From Ambrosia x helenae (taxonomy: Eukaryota > Streptophyta > Magnoliopsida > Asterales > Asteraceae), in contig CM061229.1 in NCBI GenBank assembly GCA_030844895.1, positions 108,622,975 to 108,686,974 of the forward strand: 64,000 bases of DNA, given 5' to 3'. Shown piece after piece: positions 55,000-64,000 of this stretch (positions within the stretch are counted from its first letter, which is position 1; each line of letters starts with the position of its first letter). The notes under the pieces are model-generated. The model was not told where the DNA came from. It saw nothing but the letters and a program-made list of their open reading frames with translations, and ran no database searches. A program made the translations under genes and the position numbers.

Positions 55000-55734
55000 C
55001 ATTTACTTATAACAAGGGTCTTCATTCTAACACTAAGGTGGGTTTACATAGCCCCTTTTTCTGTTTTACATTTTGGGGTGAAACATGTTTAAACATTTTA
55101 TATACTATCATTTACTCATTCTTACATTGTTGAAACTTGTGATTCAATTACACTATCATTTACTCATTCTATCATTTGACTGTAACAAAAAGACACAGTA
55201 CAATCATTAACATTGATCAAGCCGCCTGTTTAGATTATAGCGCTATAGGTCTGACAAACCCATCCCCCCGCATAAATTCATGGATGATCGATAACAATTA
55301 CACTTTTACTAACTTGCGAGTTAGGTCTCAATCGACACAAGGTTTGATTGTACAAAAGACGCATTGTTACATGTCAGACTCATATTCTATCATTACTCAT
55401 TATTATACTTCAACAATGATTGCTCTACAACATATTGTTTTCAACTATATGCAAAACCTATGTATTCTCACCAACTATTTATAGTTGACCCCCCCCCCCC
55501 CCGTATTTCCAACTTAACATGTTTCAGGTTTATTTGCTATTGGAAGTTGTACAAGTCTTGGATCACATAGGAGCTTTGGACCTAGTTTATGTAAATCAAC
55601 TTTATGTATTTATTAAATTGTGTGACAAATTATAAATTGTTAAATATTATTCAACTTTCATTTAGTACCATGAGATATTGAACAATCATCACTACGTGAC
55701 ATCCCGATGTTTCCGCCATCGGTTAGGGTGTTAC
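55000..55734 (+). repeat. 3' portion of an isolated LTR related to the LARD LTR
   Basis: CTAAGGTGGGTTTACATAG, TATTCTCACCAACTA-T-TAGTTGACC, a C14 run, TACCATGAGATATTGAACAA, and ACATCCCGATGTTTCCGCC to GGGTGTTACA match the LARD LTR in order. No primer site follows, so it is a solo or truncated LTR. Its left limit is unclear. Confidence 0.75.
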
Positions 55735-55735
55735 A

Positions 55736-56163
55736 GAGCTGCGCTTGAAGATTTTAACATTAAGTATGCTGATTATGTTCCTGCACGACAATATGGGAAG
55801 ACATACTCTTGTGGTCCGCGAAAGCTGTTTTTTGAGGTGAATCATGATGTTGATCAAGAGCATCTTCTAGATCCTGACCCAAATGTGATTCAAGACATGC
55901 ACGTGGTTCATGACCCGAATGTGGTTCAAGACATGCCGGTGGTTCATGACCCAGATGTGTTTATGGGCATCCCGGTTGTTCATGTTCCGGTTGATCCTAT
56001 TGCTTTGTTGGATCACGGTGATGGTCCTGTCAATGATCAGGAGGATCTTTATGCTGGAGTTGTTAAAGATTTCCCTGACCATCCAGTTCCCCTGCCTGTT
56101 CAGGTAGAAGAGTTGTTGTACACCCCTGCGGAGGTGTTAGCGATTCTGGATGGTAGGCTTTGA
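55736..56163 (+). pseudogene. Unidentified ORF fragment with a 12-aa tandem repeat
   Basis: The frame is open from the LTR end to a TGA at 56161-56163. From about 55739 it reads AALEDFNIKYADYVPARQYG, then SCGPRKLFFEVNHDVDQEHL, then three imperfect repeats of HDPNVVQDMPVV (about 55870-55995), and ends PAEVLAILDGRL. No family is recognised. It is acidic and Pro/Val-rich after residue 50. It has no start codon of its own (the upstream Met lies in LTR sequence), so it is a gene or TE ORF interrupted by the LTR. Confidence 0.5.
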
Positions 56164-56433
56164 AGATCTTATGCCTATGAATAGGCTTACTTTTGCTTTT
56201 GTTTGAACTAGCTAGTATTTTGTAGGGAAATGGCATCTGGATTTTTGTCCTGCCCCCTGTTTTTGTTTTATGATGTCACGTATATGACTATATTTTGGAT
56301 GTAACACGTCAGTGTATAGAGATGCAAGAAATATTGCCGTAAAAGGCGTTTTATTAACACGGTATGTTGTGGTCATTATTATAGTGGTTACATAAAATAT
56401 GTCTATCATGAGATATTAGGGGCTTGTGTCTAG
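56164..56433. other. Junction of the unidentified ORF with the Tat element
   Basis: On the - strand this follows the integrase stop. A GGGGGCAGG-like polypurine stretch lies near 56257-56268, but no LTR matching 62030-62500 follows. Confidence 0.5.
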
Positions 56434-57393
56434 TTAGACGTAATACTTCTTTAACTGTGCCGTGTGCCATGTCCGGGGTATTGGTTCCCCATTTATCTGT
56501 TTCAGGGAGTATGCTCCTTTTCCCAGCACTTCGGCTATCTCGTATGGTCCTTCTCAATTTGGTCCCAGCTTTCCTTGATCTTCGGATCTGCTTGCTTCAT
56601 TATCTCTCATCACAAGTTCTCCTACTTTGAATGTCTTCTCCAGGACCCTCCTATTGTAGTACTTTACCAAGAGTCTCTTGTATCTTGCCTCGTTGACACA
56701 TGTTGCCTCACGGCATTCCTCTAGCATGTCCAGATTTGTACGGATCAATTCTTCATTGTTTGCTTCATTACCGTTTCTTCTCAAGGATGGGATACCAATT
56801 TCTGTCGGGATCATTGCTTCCGAGCCATATGTCAAACTGAACGGCGTCTCACCGTTACTTGTTTTGGGCATAGTTCTGTGTGCCCAGAGGACATGTGGCA
56901 GTTGTTCAACCCAAGATTTCCCTTCTGCATCCAGTCGTTTTTTCAATCCCTCCAGGATGCTTCGATTTGTTCTTTCTACCTGGCCGTTGCCTTGCGGATG
57001 GGCGACGGAGGTGAAAACCTGCTGAATCTGTAGTCCCGTGCACCATTCTTTGAACGATCTGTCCGTAAACTATGTTCCATTGTCGCTAACAAGGTATAGT
57101 GGGACCCCAAAACGGCAGACTATGTGCTCCCAAAGGAATTTCTTGATGTTTGATGCATCAATTTTCACCAATGGCTTGGCCTCGACCCATTTCGTGAAGT
57201 AGTCGACGGCCACAACTAGATATTTCAATTTTCCCGGGGCCAGAGGAAACGGCCCCACCAGATCCATTCCCCACTTTTGGAATGGCCACGCGGCTGTGAC
57301 CGGTATTAACTTGTTCTTCGGTCGTATTATTTGTGGTGCATACTTCTGGCAGCTGATACATTTTTGTAGTTCCTCTACGGCCATGTTGTGCAT
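56434..57393 (-). pseudogene. Tat element integrase
   Basis: Zinc-finger end CISCQKYAPQ, catalytic GMDLVGPFPLAPG, YFTKWVEAKPL and LVSDNGT. Then TAG at 57070-57072 and, in the same frame, SWVEQLPHVLWAHRTMPKTS, TPFSLTYGSEAMIP and KVGELVMRDNE. A second stop (TGA at 56554-56556) precedes GPYEIAEVLGKGAY and the C-terminal RTWHTAQLKKYY. All parts of a gypsy integrase are present but interrupted. Confidence 0.88.
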
Positions 57394-59290
57394 TCCCGGC
57401 CGCGTTTGTTATTTTGGCTACTACTGCTCGAGGCCCCGCGTGTATGCCGCAGATGCCTGCGTGTATGTCTTGTATCAAGAACCTTGCTTCTGATGGTGTT
57501 ACACATCGCAGGGCTGGTCCCAAGTAGGATTTCCGGTACAGGTTTCCTCCGTGCATTTCATATTGCAAGGCTTTTGTCCGGATCTTCAGTGCCTCGCCTT
57601 TATTCTCCGGGAGTGATCCCTTTTCCAGGTATTGCTGGATAGGGGTCATCCATGATATTTCTGCTACGAATACGTTGTGTACCTCCGCCGCATGAGTTGA
57701 TGGCTGTCTTAGAGTCTCAATGTGAACGTTTTCTTCAGTGCCTGAAGATGCCAGCTTGCTAAGGGTGTCCGCGATGTCATTCTTATGTCTTTTCACATGA
57801 ATCAGCGTGATCTTTTCAAATTTAGACATCAGTGCTTTTGTTTTCTCCAGGTATCTTGCCATCGTGTCATCCTTGGGTTCATAGGACTCGTTAACTTGAT
57901 TGTTTACTAGCAACGAATCCACGTGAGCATCAACTCTTTTTGCTCCCATTGAAAGTGCCAAGCGTATTCCTGCTAGCAATGCCTCGTATTCTAACTGATT
58001 GTTCGAGCATTCAAAGTCAAAACGCAACGCGTGTAAAGACTTTATTCCCTCTGACCTTACTAGCATTAGTCCGGCTCCTGCTCCTTTGCTATTTGATGCG
58101 CCGTCAGTGTATAGTTGCCATGCTGAGCTTTCGTCCCCCATCGCAGGTCCGTGGTTGTTCCCTGGTAGCTGTGCTGTTTCATCTTCGGGGATTTCAGCCA
58201 TGAAGTCTGCTATGACTTGTCCTTTGATTGATGTTCTTTTCTTGAATGTTATGTCTAAAGCTCCTAGCTCAATGGCCCACTTTGCTAACCGCCCTGAGAC
58301 TTTTGGCCGGTTCAGAATTTGTGCTAAGGGGAACCCGGTTAATACTTCGACCTTGTGCCCTTGGAAGTACCGGCGTAGTCGGCGGGATGCATGTACTAAA
58401 GCCAGCACCAGTTTTTCCAATGTTGGGTATCTTCCCTCTGGGTCGGAGAGGACCCGGCTAATATAGTACACTGGTGTCTGCAAGCTTTCCCTTTCTACCA
58501 ACAAGACCGCACTGACTGCATGATGTCCGGCTGCTACATACATTTTTAAAATCTCTCCGGGTTTTGGGGCAGTAAGTGTGGGTAGGTTGCTAACAAATAC
58601 CTTCATTTCTTGAAACGCTTTCTCCGCCTCTTCAGTCCATCTGAACTTGTTCTTGTTCAGACATTCTCTCAGGGTGGATATGAAGGGGAGAGATCTTTCC
58701 GCGTGTCGTGCCAGAAATCTGTTAATGGCCGCTAGTCTCCCGTTTAGAGTCTGAGCCTCTTTTAATGTCTTCGGGGAGGGCATGCTTGTAATGGCTATTA
58801 CCTTCTCAGGGTTAACCCTGAAACCGTCTTTTGACACTACTACTCCCAAGAATCTTCCTTCTTCCATTCCAAAAGAACATTTCTCGGGATTGAGCTTGAT
58901 GTTATACTCTCGCAATGTCATGAATGTTTCTTCAATATCCGTGATGATGTTCTCTTCTGTACAACTTTTGATCACTAAATCATCAACGTAAACTTCTAGG
59001 TTGCGGCCGATTTGCTTTTCGAATGCTTGGTCCATTAATCTTTGGTATGTTGCTCCTGCATTCTTCAATCCGAAAGGCATCTTTGTGTAACAGTAGATGC
59101 CGACATCGGTGTGGAATGCAGTTTTGTCTTCATCCTCCCGGGCCATCTTTATCTGGTGATAACCTTTGTACGCATCGAGAAAACATTTAAACTTGAATGG
59201 TGCCAGTGAGTCTACCTTAAGATCGATCTCCGGGAGAGGATACGCGTCTTTTGGGCATGCCTTATTCAGATCTTTATAGTCTACGCACAT
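57394..59290 (-). pseudogene. Tat element RT, RNase H and archaeal-type second RNase H
   Basis: RT motifs MCVDYKDLNKACPKDAYPLP, GYHQIKMAREDEDKTAF, KMPFGLKNAGATYQRLM, LEVYVDDLVIKS. Then the usual RNase H (TPVYYISRVLSDPEGRY, WAIELGALDITF). Then a second one with WQLYTDGASNSKGAGAG, NQLEYEALLAG, AHVDSLLVNNQ and HKNDIADTLSKLA, giving the D-E-D-D active-site set. The upstream frame (59912-59304) breaks at a T7 run near 59309-59315; the downstream frame shifts again near 57410. Confidence 0.92.
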
Positions 59291-59303
59291 TCGCCAAGTT
59301 CCA

Positions 59304-59912
59304 TCATGTTTTTTTGACCATGACCGGGTTGGCGACCCAAGTATGGTACTTGGTCTTCCGTAAAATGCCTGCCTCTTCTAGCTTTTTTACCTCTTGAACC
59401 ACCGCAGCTCGCCTTTCAGGAGCCATGCTTCGCTTTTTCTGAGTAACGGGCTTAATGGATGGGTATGTTGACAACCTGTGCTCCACTTTCGATCTTGCTA
59501 TGCCCGTCATGTCGGCGTGTTTAAAAGCAAACACATCTAGGTTTCTTTTCAGCACCTGCTTGATCTTGTCTCGTGCTGCCATGGACAGGGTGTCTCCTAA
59601 CACGACCGTCTGTTCCGGGTATTCCGTGTTTAATACCCATCTCTCCGGGCCAACTAATCCTGTTGGTGCCTGGCGATGTGATTTGCGGTCTGTGGTTGCA
59701 CAAGTTCTGTCCCCGGGCACCGTGACTACCCCTTGAGGGGTTGGAAACATCATGAAGCCTCTGGCCGTTGATACCAGGGCGTCAATTTTTCCTAGGGTAT
59801 ATCGCCCTATAATCACATTGTACTGGGATGACCAAAAAAGTGACCAAGATCGTTCTCTCCTTCCGCCCATCCCCAATAGTGACTGGAAACGTGAGTTGCC
59901 CCAGAGGTTCAA
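59304..59912 (-). pseudogene. Tat element protease-RT linker
   Basis: After SSQYNVIIGRYTLGKIDALV, the frame shows GDTLSMAARDKIKQVLKRNL, DVFAFKHADMTGI, and the RT fingers region KKRSMAPERRAAVVQEVKKL, HTWVANPVMVKK. It is frameshifted relative to the protease (near 59850-59900) and to RT (T7 run). Confidence 0.85.
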
Positions 59913-60399
59913 TGCTTTCCCCCGTGAAACCTCTCACAGGTCCTCTTGCGGGTTCGAGCATCCTTTGATCTCCCGGGCGCATACGCGGGAAACATGGCTC
60001 ATATATGATATCTTCAGAGCTGCCGGTGTCCACCAGGATTCTCCTCATGCTATAATCCCCGACCGCGGCGGAGATCACCAAAGCTTCCAGGCTCAGCATC
60101 CGGTAATGAGGAGGTATGGTAATGGTTGCCTCCATCCATGGTTCTATCTTTTCAAATGATCTCTTTCGATCATATCTTGATTCAAACTTTACCATATTTA
60201 TTTCCCAAGGCCTCTTTCCTGCAGCCTTATCTGCTCCAGCCGATGAGGTGTTTGGCTTTACGTCTCTTACCAAGTGTGCCAACTTTCCCGTTTTGAAGAA
60301 GTATTCGATTTGTTTCTTCAGCTGGAAACAATCGTTTGTCTCGTGTCCAACACCCTTATGGTAAGCGCAGTATTTAGACTTGTCTTGGGATGGTGACTC
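59782..60399 (-). pseudogene. Tat element gag knuckle and aspartic protease
   Basis: It continues the gag frame after the TAG at 60400: KYCAYHKGVGHETNDCFQLK (CCHC knuckle), then MRRILVDTGSSEDIIY (protease DTG), GLTFPVTIGDG-like hydrophobic strands and TFLVIPVQCDYRAI. It ends at a frameshift near 59782-59850. Confidence 0.88.
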
Positions 60400-61971
60400 C
60401 TATAGTGGACGAGGCGTGTTAAGCCTCAAATCTTCGGACTCCAATATTTGGAGTAGTGTTTTCGTCAGCTCCGAATATTCGAACCTTGGTTTCGACGAGC
60501 TTTCTCCTTTTCCCATGAATATGTCCTGGGACCTTTCGGATCGTCGTCGATCATCTCTTCGGTCTTCCCGGTTGTCATTCCGGGAGTATGGATGCCTATC
60601 CGATCTTCCCTTATTTTTGGAACTTTGTTGATCCCGGGAGCCTTCAGAGTTTTTTACCGCCTCTTGCCTCTTCCTTACAGCATGGTTCATGGCTATGGAT
60701 TTTTCCTGTTTTACATAGGCCTTCACGATGGTCATCATCTCATCCATGGTCTGTGGATAACCCGTCGGGCCATGTAACTTTCGTAACAAACCATCATCAT
60801 TTACCCCCATGGTGAAAGCGGTACATGCTAATTCTTCGGTGAGCCCGGGGATCTGCAATCGTTGTTTGTTGAATCGAATGATAAAATGCTCCATTGACTC
60901 ATTATCCCTCTGCCGTATGTGCATTACCTCGTCTCTGTATTTGGTGTGCCTTCTTTGCTGACTAAACTGTTGTGAGAAACCCTTCAGGATTCCATTCCAA
61001 TTGGATATGGACCCGGGTGGTAAGCTATCCCACCAGACCCGTGCTGCCCCGACAAGAGTCTGGACAAACATGTGACACCAGGCCGGCATGGGCCAATCCT
61101 TTGACCGTCCTGCAGACTCGAAAATACTCAAATGGTCATTCGGATCCCCGGTCCCGTCATACTTTCCCACAGTTGATGGCAGCTTTAGATTGGGAGGCAA
61201 AGGGGCGTCGGCTATCCGGGTGGTGAACTTCGAGTATGTAACCATCGCCGGAGGTCGGTAGGGTCGAGTTAGGTCTTCGTCATCCCCTTCTTCTCCATGA
61301 CCAGGAGCTCGGGTACGTGTCACGTCTTGCATCCCGGGCTGTGACGCTTGAGGTAATGGCTGACTTGATACCGGTGTGTCTTCATACGACAATCTCGTCC
61401 CTACTCCTCCGAGGTGTGTTCCCATATTTTGTCGAGCCGGATGGGTTGTACTTCCCGGCCCTGTTGGCATGGGTTGAGTTGGTGGGTATATGTAAGGGTA
61501 GGTGTATGGGTAAGGGCTTCCCGCCACAGGAGGGTACATGTACCCGTAAGGTGGTACCGGAAACTGCGGAAAATACGAATGGTTTCCGGGGGTGACCAGG
61601 GTGTATAGAGGCATAGGGGCGGACGCCATAGACGCGTTCATTGCCGCTGAAAACAAAGGTAAACTTGACGCTGCAGTCATCCATGATGTGACTGTTGGGA
61701 TAGATGGGTCTCCCATAATTGTTACAGATGTCGTTATTGGTCTTGAGTAAGTGTTGGCTGGAGTTGGTCCAGCAAACGAAGGTGTGGAGACAGCTAAAAC
61801 TGCGGGAGGCATAGATCGAAACTCGCTTTGTGCCACCGGGAGTGACGCAAATCCCGGGGGCTGTTCCATCAGAATTTCTTCATCTATGTGTTCTGCTGAA
61901 TGGCGGTCCTCTCCTGGTCTCTCCAGGACTTCGGACACTAACCCATATTGAGTTGTGTTATTTGTCGTCAT
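60400..61971 (-). pseudogene. Tat element gag (to premature TAG)
   Basis: I take ATG 61971 (MTTNNTTQYGLVSEVLE); the frame is open further upstream only into leader and LTR. A Pro/Tyr-rich stretch (YPYTYPYIYPPTQPMP) is followed by the gag core (LPSTVGKYDGTGDPNDHLSI, FVQTLVGAARVWWDSLPPGS, MEHFIIRFNKQRLQIPGL). A basic Arg/Asp-rich tail (NDNREDRRDDRRRSERSQD) precedes TAG at 60400-60402. The protein is 523 aa to the stop, and the same frame carries on into the knuckle and protease. Confidence 0.9.
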
Positions 61972-62012
61972 TTTGATCGAGTGGGAAAGATATCTTCTTG
62001 CCTTGTTTCCGT

Positions 62013-62029
62013 CCCACAGATGGCGCCAA
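62013..62029 (-). other. Primer binding site of the Tat element
   Basis: TTGGCGCCATCTGTGGG on the - strand, next to the LTR end TTCTTCA. Confidence 0.85.
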
Positions 62030-62500
62030 TGAAGAAGTAAGAACTTGCACGATGCTCTGAATCTTCTAGATGATACAAAAAGACCTTTCCCAGTTCGTTC
62101 AAAGATGAGTACGAAGGTTGTTCCTACAAAAGAGAACACCGTTAGGACTCGCCACAGGATTGGGGGTAACCCTGTGACCACCCTCCGGCGTGAGAATAAG
62201 TATTGTTTTCTAACGAAGATGAATGTAGTAAAAAATGAGAGTAGAGATGGTGATCATTTTCTTTTACCTTTCATCCTCCTTTTATAGTTGTTAGTTTGCT
62301 CTTCTCCCGGCCCTTTTGCGATAGGAGGAAATTATTGCATGAATGTTTGCCCATTGACTTCGCCTTTTGACCATCCTTGTATTAATTATTTTTGACTATT
62401 TATGTTGACCATTTTGACTCCTTTGAGTTAGTTGGGCCTTTCTTTATTGGGCTCATGTTAATGTGGTATGGGCCAGATTTATCTGGGCTCTACCTCGTCA
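62030..62500 (-). repeat. 5' LTR of the Tat element
   Basis: 471 bp, starting TGACGAGGTAGAGCCC and ending TTCTTCA on the - strand, with TATA-like ACTATAAAAGG at about 62279-62289. Confidence 0.85.
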
Positions 62501-62796
62501 AAAACATATACAATATACCACATAAAATAACAGCCATGTTAATATAAAAAAAATAAACATTAATAAATACAACCTTAGACGCTACTTTAGACGCTTGTAT
62601 GGCTATTGGTTTGTTCGTCTCCGTATGTTTTTCATCTAAATGAATATGCAAAACCAAGAAGTTAACACTTAAATGATTAAGATATGTATAAAAAGGTATA
62701 ATTAGTAAAATGGGACGAATGAAAACCATAAACTAACAAATAATCAACATTAGAAGCTTCAACTTTTGAATTCAGTATCCATGCCTACGTATTTTA
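62501..62796. repeat. Direct duplication, copy A
   Basis: 296 bp, near-identical to 63267-63563. It begins at the outer edge of the Tat LTR. Confidence 0.92.
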
Positions 62797-62830
62797 TAAG
62801 CTTGTGAACTACTTGAATCATGAGATCAAT

Positions 62831-63104
62831 TTAGTCATACACGTTCCCAGTCTGCATGATCTCATCTATATTGCCTGCCCACCATTCATCATCAAGAACG
62901 ATCACTGAAATTTCTTGTATATCTCCATGTTTGATTATTACATCTTTTGGTGAGGATGAGTTTCCTCCATTTTCTCCTATCTAAAGTGTCATCAAATATG
63001 TCTTCTTTGTCATTTTCATCAGAACTGTCTAGATCAATAACTTGACTCCATTTCCATTAAGAGAGCCTCTTGGATCTCTTCCTATTAATTTCATGCATCT
63101 GATC
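62831..63104 (-). pseudogene. Exon-like fragment of an unknown gene, frameshifted
   Basis: The - strand starts after an acceptor-like TTTTAAG at 63105. It reads QVIDLDSSDENDKEDIFDDT and, after a one-base frameshift in an AAAA run near 62968-62972, GGNSSSPKDVIIKHGDIQ and VIVLDDEWWAGNIDEIMQ, ending TAA at 62831. An upstream TAA interrupts the first part. Family not recognised. Confidence 0.45.
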
Positions 63105-63266
63105 CTTAAAATAAATTAAAAATATTTAATACACAAGTTAATAAAAGATGAAATAAATGTTGATATTACCTATTCACTACATTCATGTTGAAGATCGAAT
63201 TTGTAGGGACTAAACATTGCACCATAGCAAATAATCTCAACACTATTATCACCATTATCCTGCAAC

Positions 63267-63563
63267 AAAACACATACAATATACCACATAAAATAACAGC
63301 CATGTTAATATTAAAAAAATTAAACATTAATAAATACAACCTTAGACGCTACTTTAGACGCTTGTATGGCTATTGGTTTGTTCATCTCCGTATGTTTTTC
63401 ATCTAAATGAATATGCAAAACCAAGAAGTTAACACTTAAATGATTAAGATATGTATAAAAATGTATAATTAGTAAAATGGGACGAATGAAAACCATAAAC
63501 TAACAAATAACCAACATTAGAAGCTTCAACTTTTGAATTCAGTATCCTTGCCTACATATTTTA
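63267..63563. repeat. Direct duplication, copy B
   Basis: 297 bp, about 766 bp from copy A. I see roughly ten single-base or small differences. Confidence 0.92.
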
Positions 63564-63603
63564 GTAAGTGAAATAGGTGTGCATTAGTATATATTTATAT
63601 AAT

Positions 63604-63759
63604 AAACTTTAGTAGGTTAGCATATGGTTTAATTTTCAAATTCATGATTTTCCCACCCCTTTAAATTATGAAATTTTGTTAAACTTTAGTAGGTTAGCAC
63701 ATGGTTTAAATTTTGAAATTGATGATTTTCCCATCTCTTTAAATTAGGAAATTTTGTTT
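63604..63759. repeat. Two-copy tandem repeat, 77-bp period
   Basis: AAACTTTAGTAGGTTAGCA and the following 58 bp are repeated from 63681 with a few changes. No gene is seen from 63564 to the window end. Confidence 0.85.
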
Positions 63760-64000
63760 ATCTTTGACTAAAGTGTAAAAAATTATTGTGTTTTCTGTGA
63801 ATACCGAATTCAGTGCATTTATCTTTTATTTTTTTTAACTTTGTTAAAAAGAACCCTTTCAAATTAGGGAGTTTTGTTGCTATTAACATTGATGTTCATA
63901 TCACATGGATATCTAATATGCATCATGTGTTTTCTACCAAATTGATGCAGCTCAGGTTTTTAAAAGAAATTTACCTACAATTAATATCTACAATGCATTT

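Larger units (their letters stand above)
56434..62500 (-). mobile_element. Ty3/gypsy Tat-lineage element, 3' LTR not found
   Basis: - strand order: LTR 62500-62030, PBS TTGGCGCCATCTGTGGG, gag 61971-60400, protease, RT, RNase H, second RNase H, integrase, ending near 56434. The dual RNase H and the TGGCGCC primer site mark the Tat clade. Frames are broken by several stops and frameshifts. A matching LTR is absent at the left end, so the element is truncated there. Confidence 0.88.

Overview
The window is nuclear DNA from a flowering plant. The evidence is GT-AG introns in two recognisable plant genes, a nuclear-type tRNA-Ala with its own pol III signals, and dense nested plant retrotransposons (Tekay/Del-like and Tat-like Ty3/gypsy, SIRE-like Ty1/copia, a Cassandra 5S TRIM, hAT-type MITEs). 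The flavour of the repeats suggests a eudicot, perhaps Asteraceae, but that is inference; no species is claimed.

Gene-bearing part (1-8.8 kb). The 3' four exons of a VTI1-type Qb-SNARE gene (409-1236, + strand) are followed by a 5'-truncated LINE copy, a tRNA-Ala(UGC) at 2040-2112, a small RTE-type insertion, and a complete three-exon SPX-domain gene on the - strand (6471 to 2999, about 301 aa, phosphate-starvation signalling). Intron 1 of the SPX gene holds two hAT-like MITEs, and a long AAT microsatellite sits against its 5' splice site. A PHR1-type P1BS site lies about 230 bp upstream of its start codon. Next come a hAT-like MITE and a truncated plus an intact member of a small intronless SANT/trihelix-like family. 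A third member lies at 28.3 kb.

First nested block (8.76-20.2 kb). An RTE-type LINE is split by a roughly 10.26 kb Tekay/Del-like gypsy element (9101-19355, TSD acaca). Its gag-pol frame is open apart from a TGA at codon 5. The LINE tail is split again by a MITE.

Middle (20.2-33.5 kb). This part is AT-rich with no convincing long gene. It contains a Cassandra TRIM with 5S-like LTRs, a second TRIM in two inverted copies, several MITEs, and a row of long-terminal-inverted-repeat elements separated by TA microsatellites.

Second nested block (33.5-56.2 kb). A decayed - strand gypsy element has a peculiar LTR-like unit with inverted arms (33480-35661). Its gag gene is interrupted by two younger elements: a non-coding LTR element with nearly identical LTRs (36231-40987, TSD ccctg) and a SIRE-like copia element (41938-53226, TSD tgcaa) with gag, pol and envelope-position ORFs. 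The block ends in an isolated LTR 3' end and an unidentified ORF.

Right end (56.2-64 kb). A - strand Tat-lineage gypsy element has gag, protease, RT, two RNase H domains and integrase, broken by stops and frameshifts, with one LTR (62030-62500) and no recognisable partner. It abuts a direct duplication and a pseudogene fragment. The only likely functional host genes are VTI1, SPX, the tRNA and possibly the two intact SANT-like ORFs.
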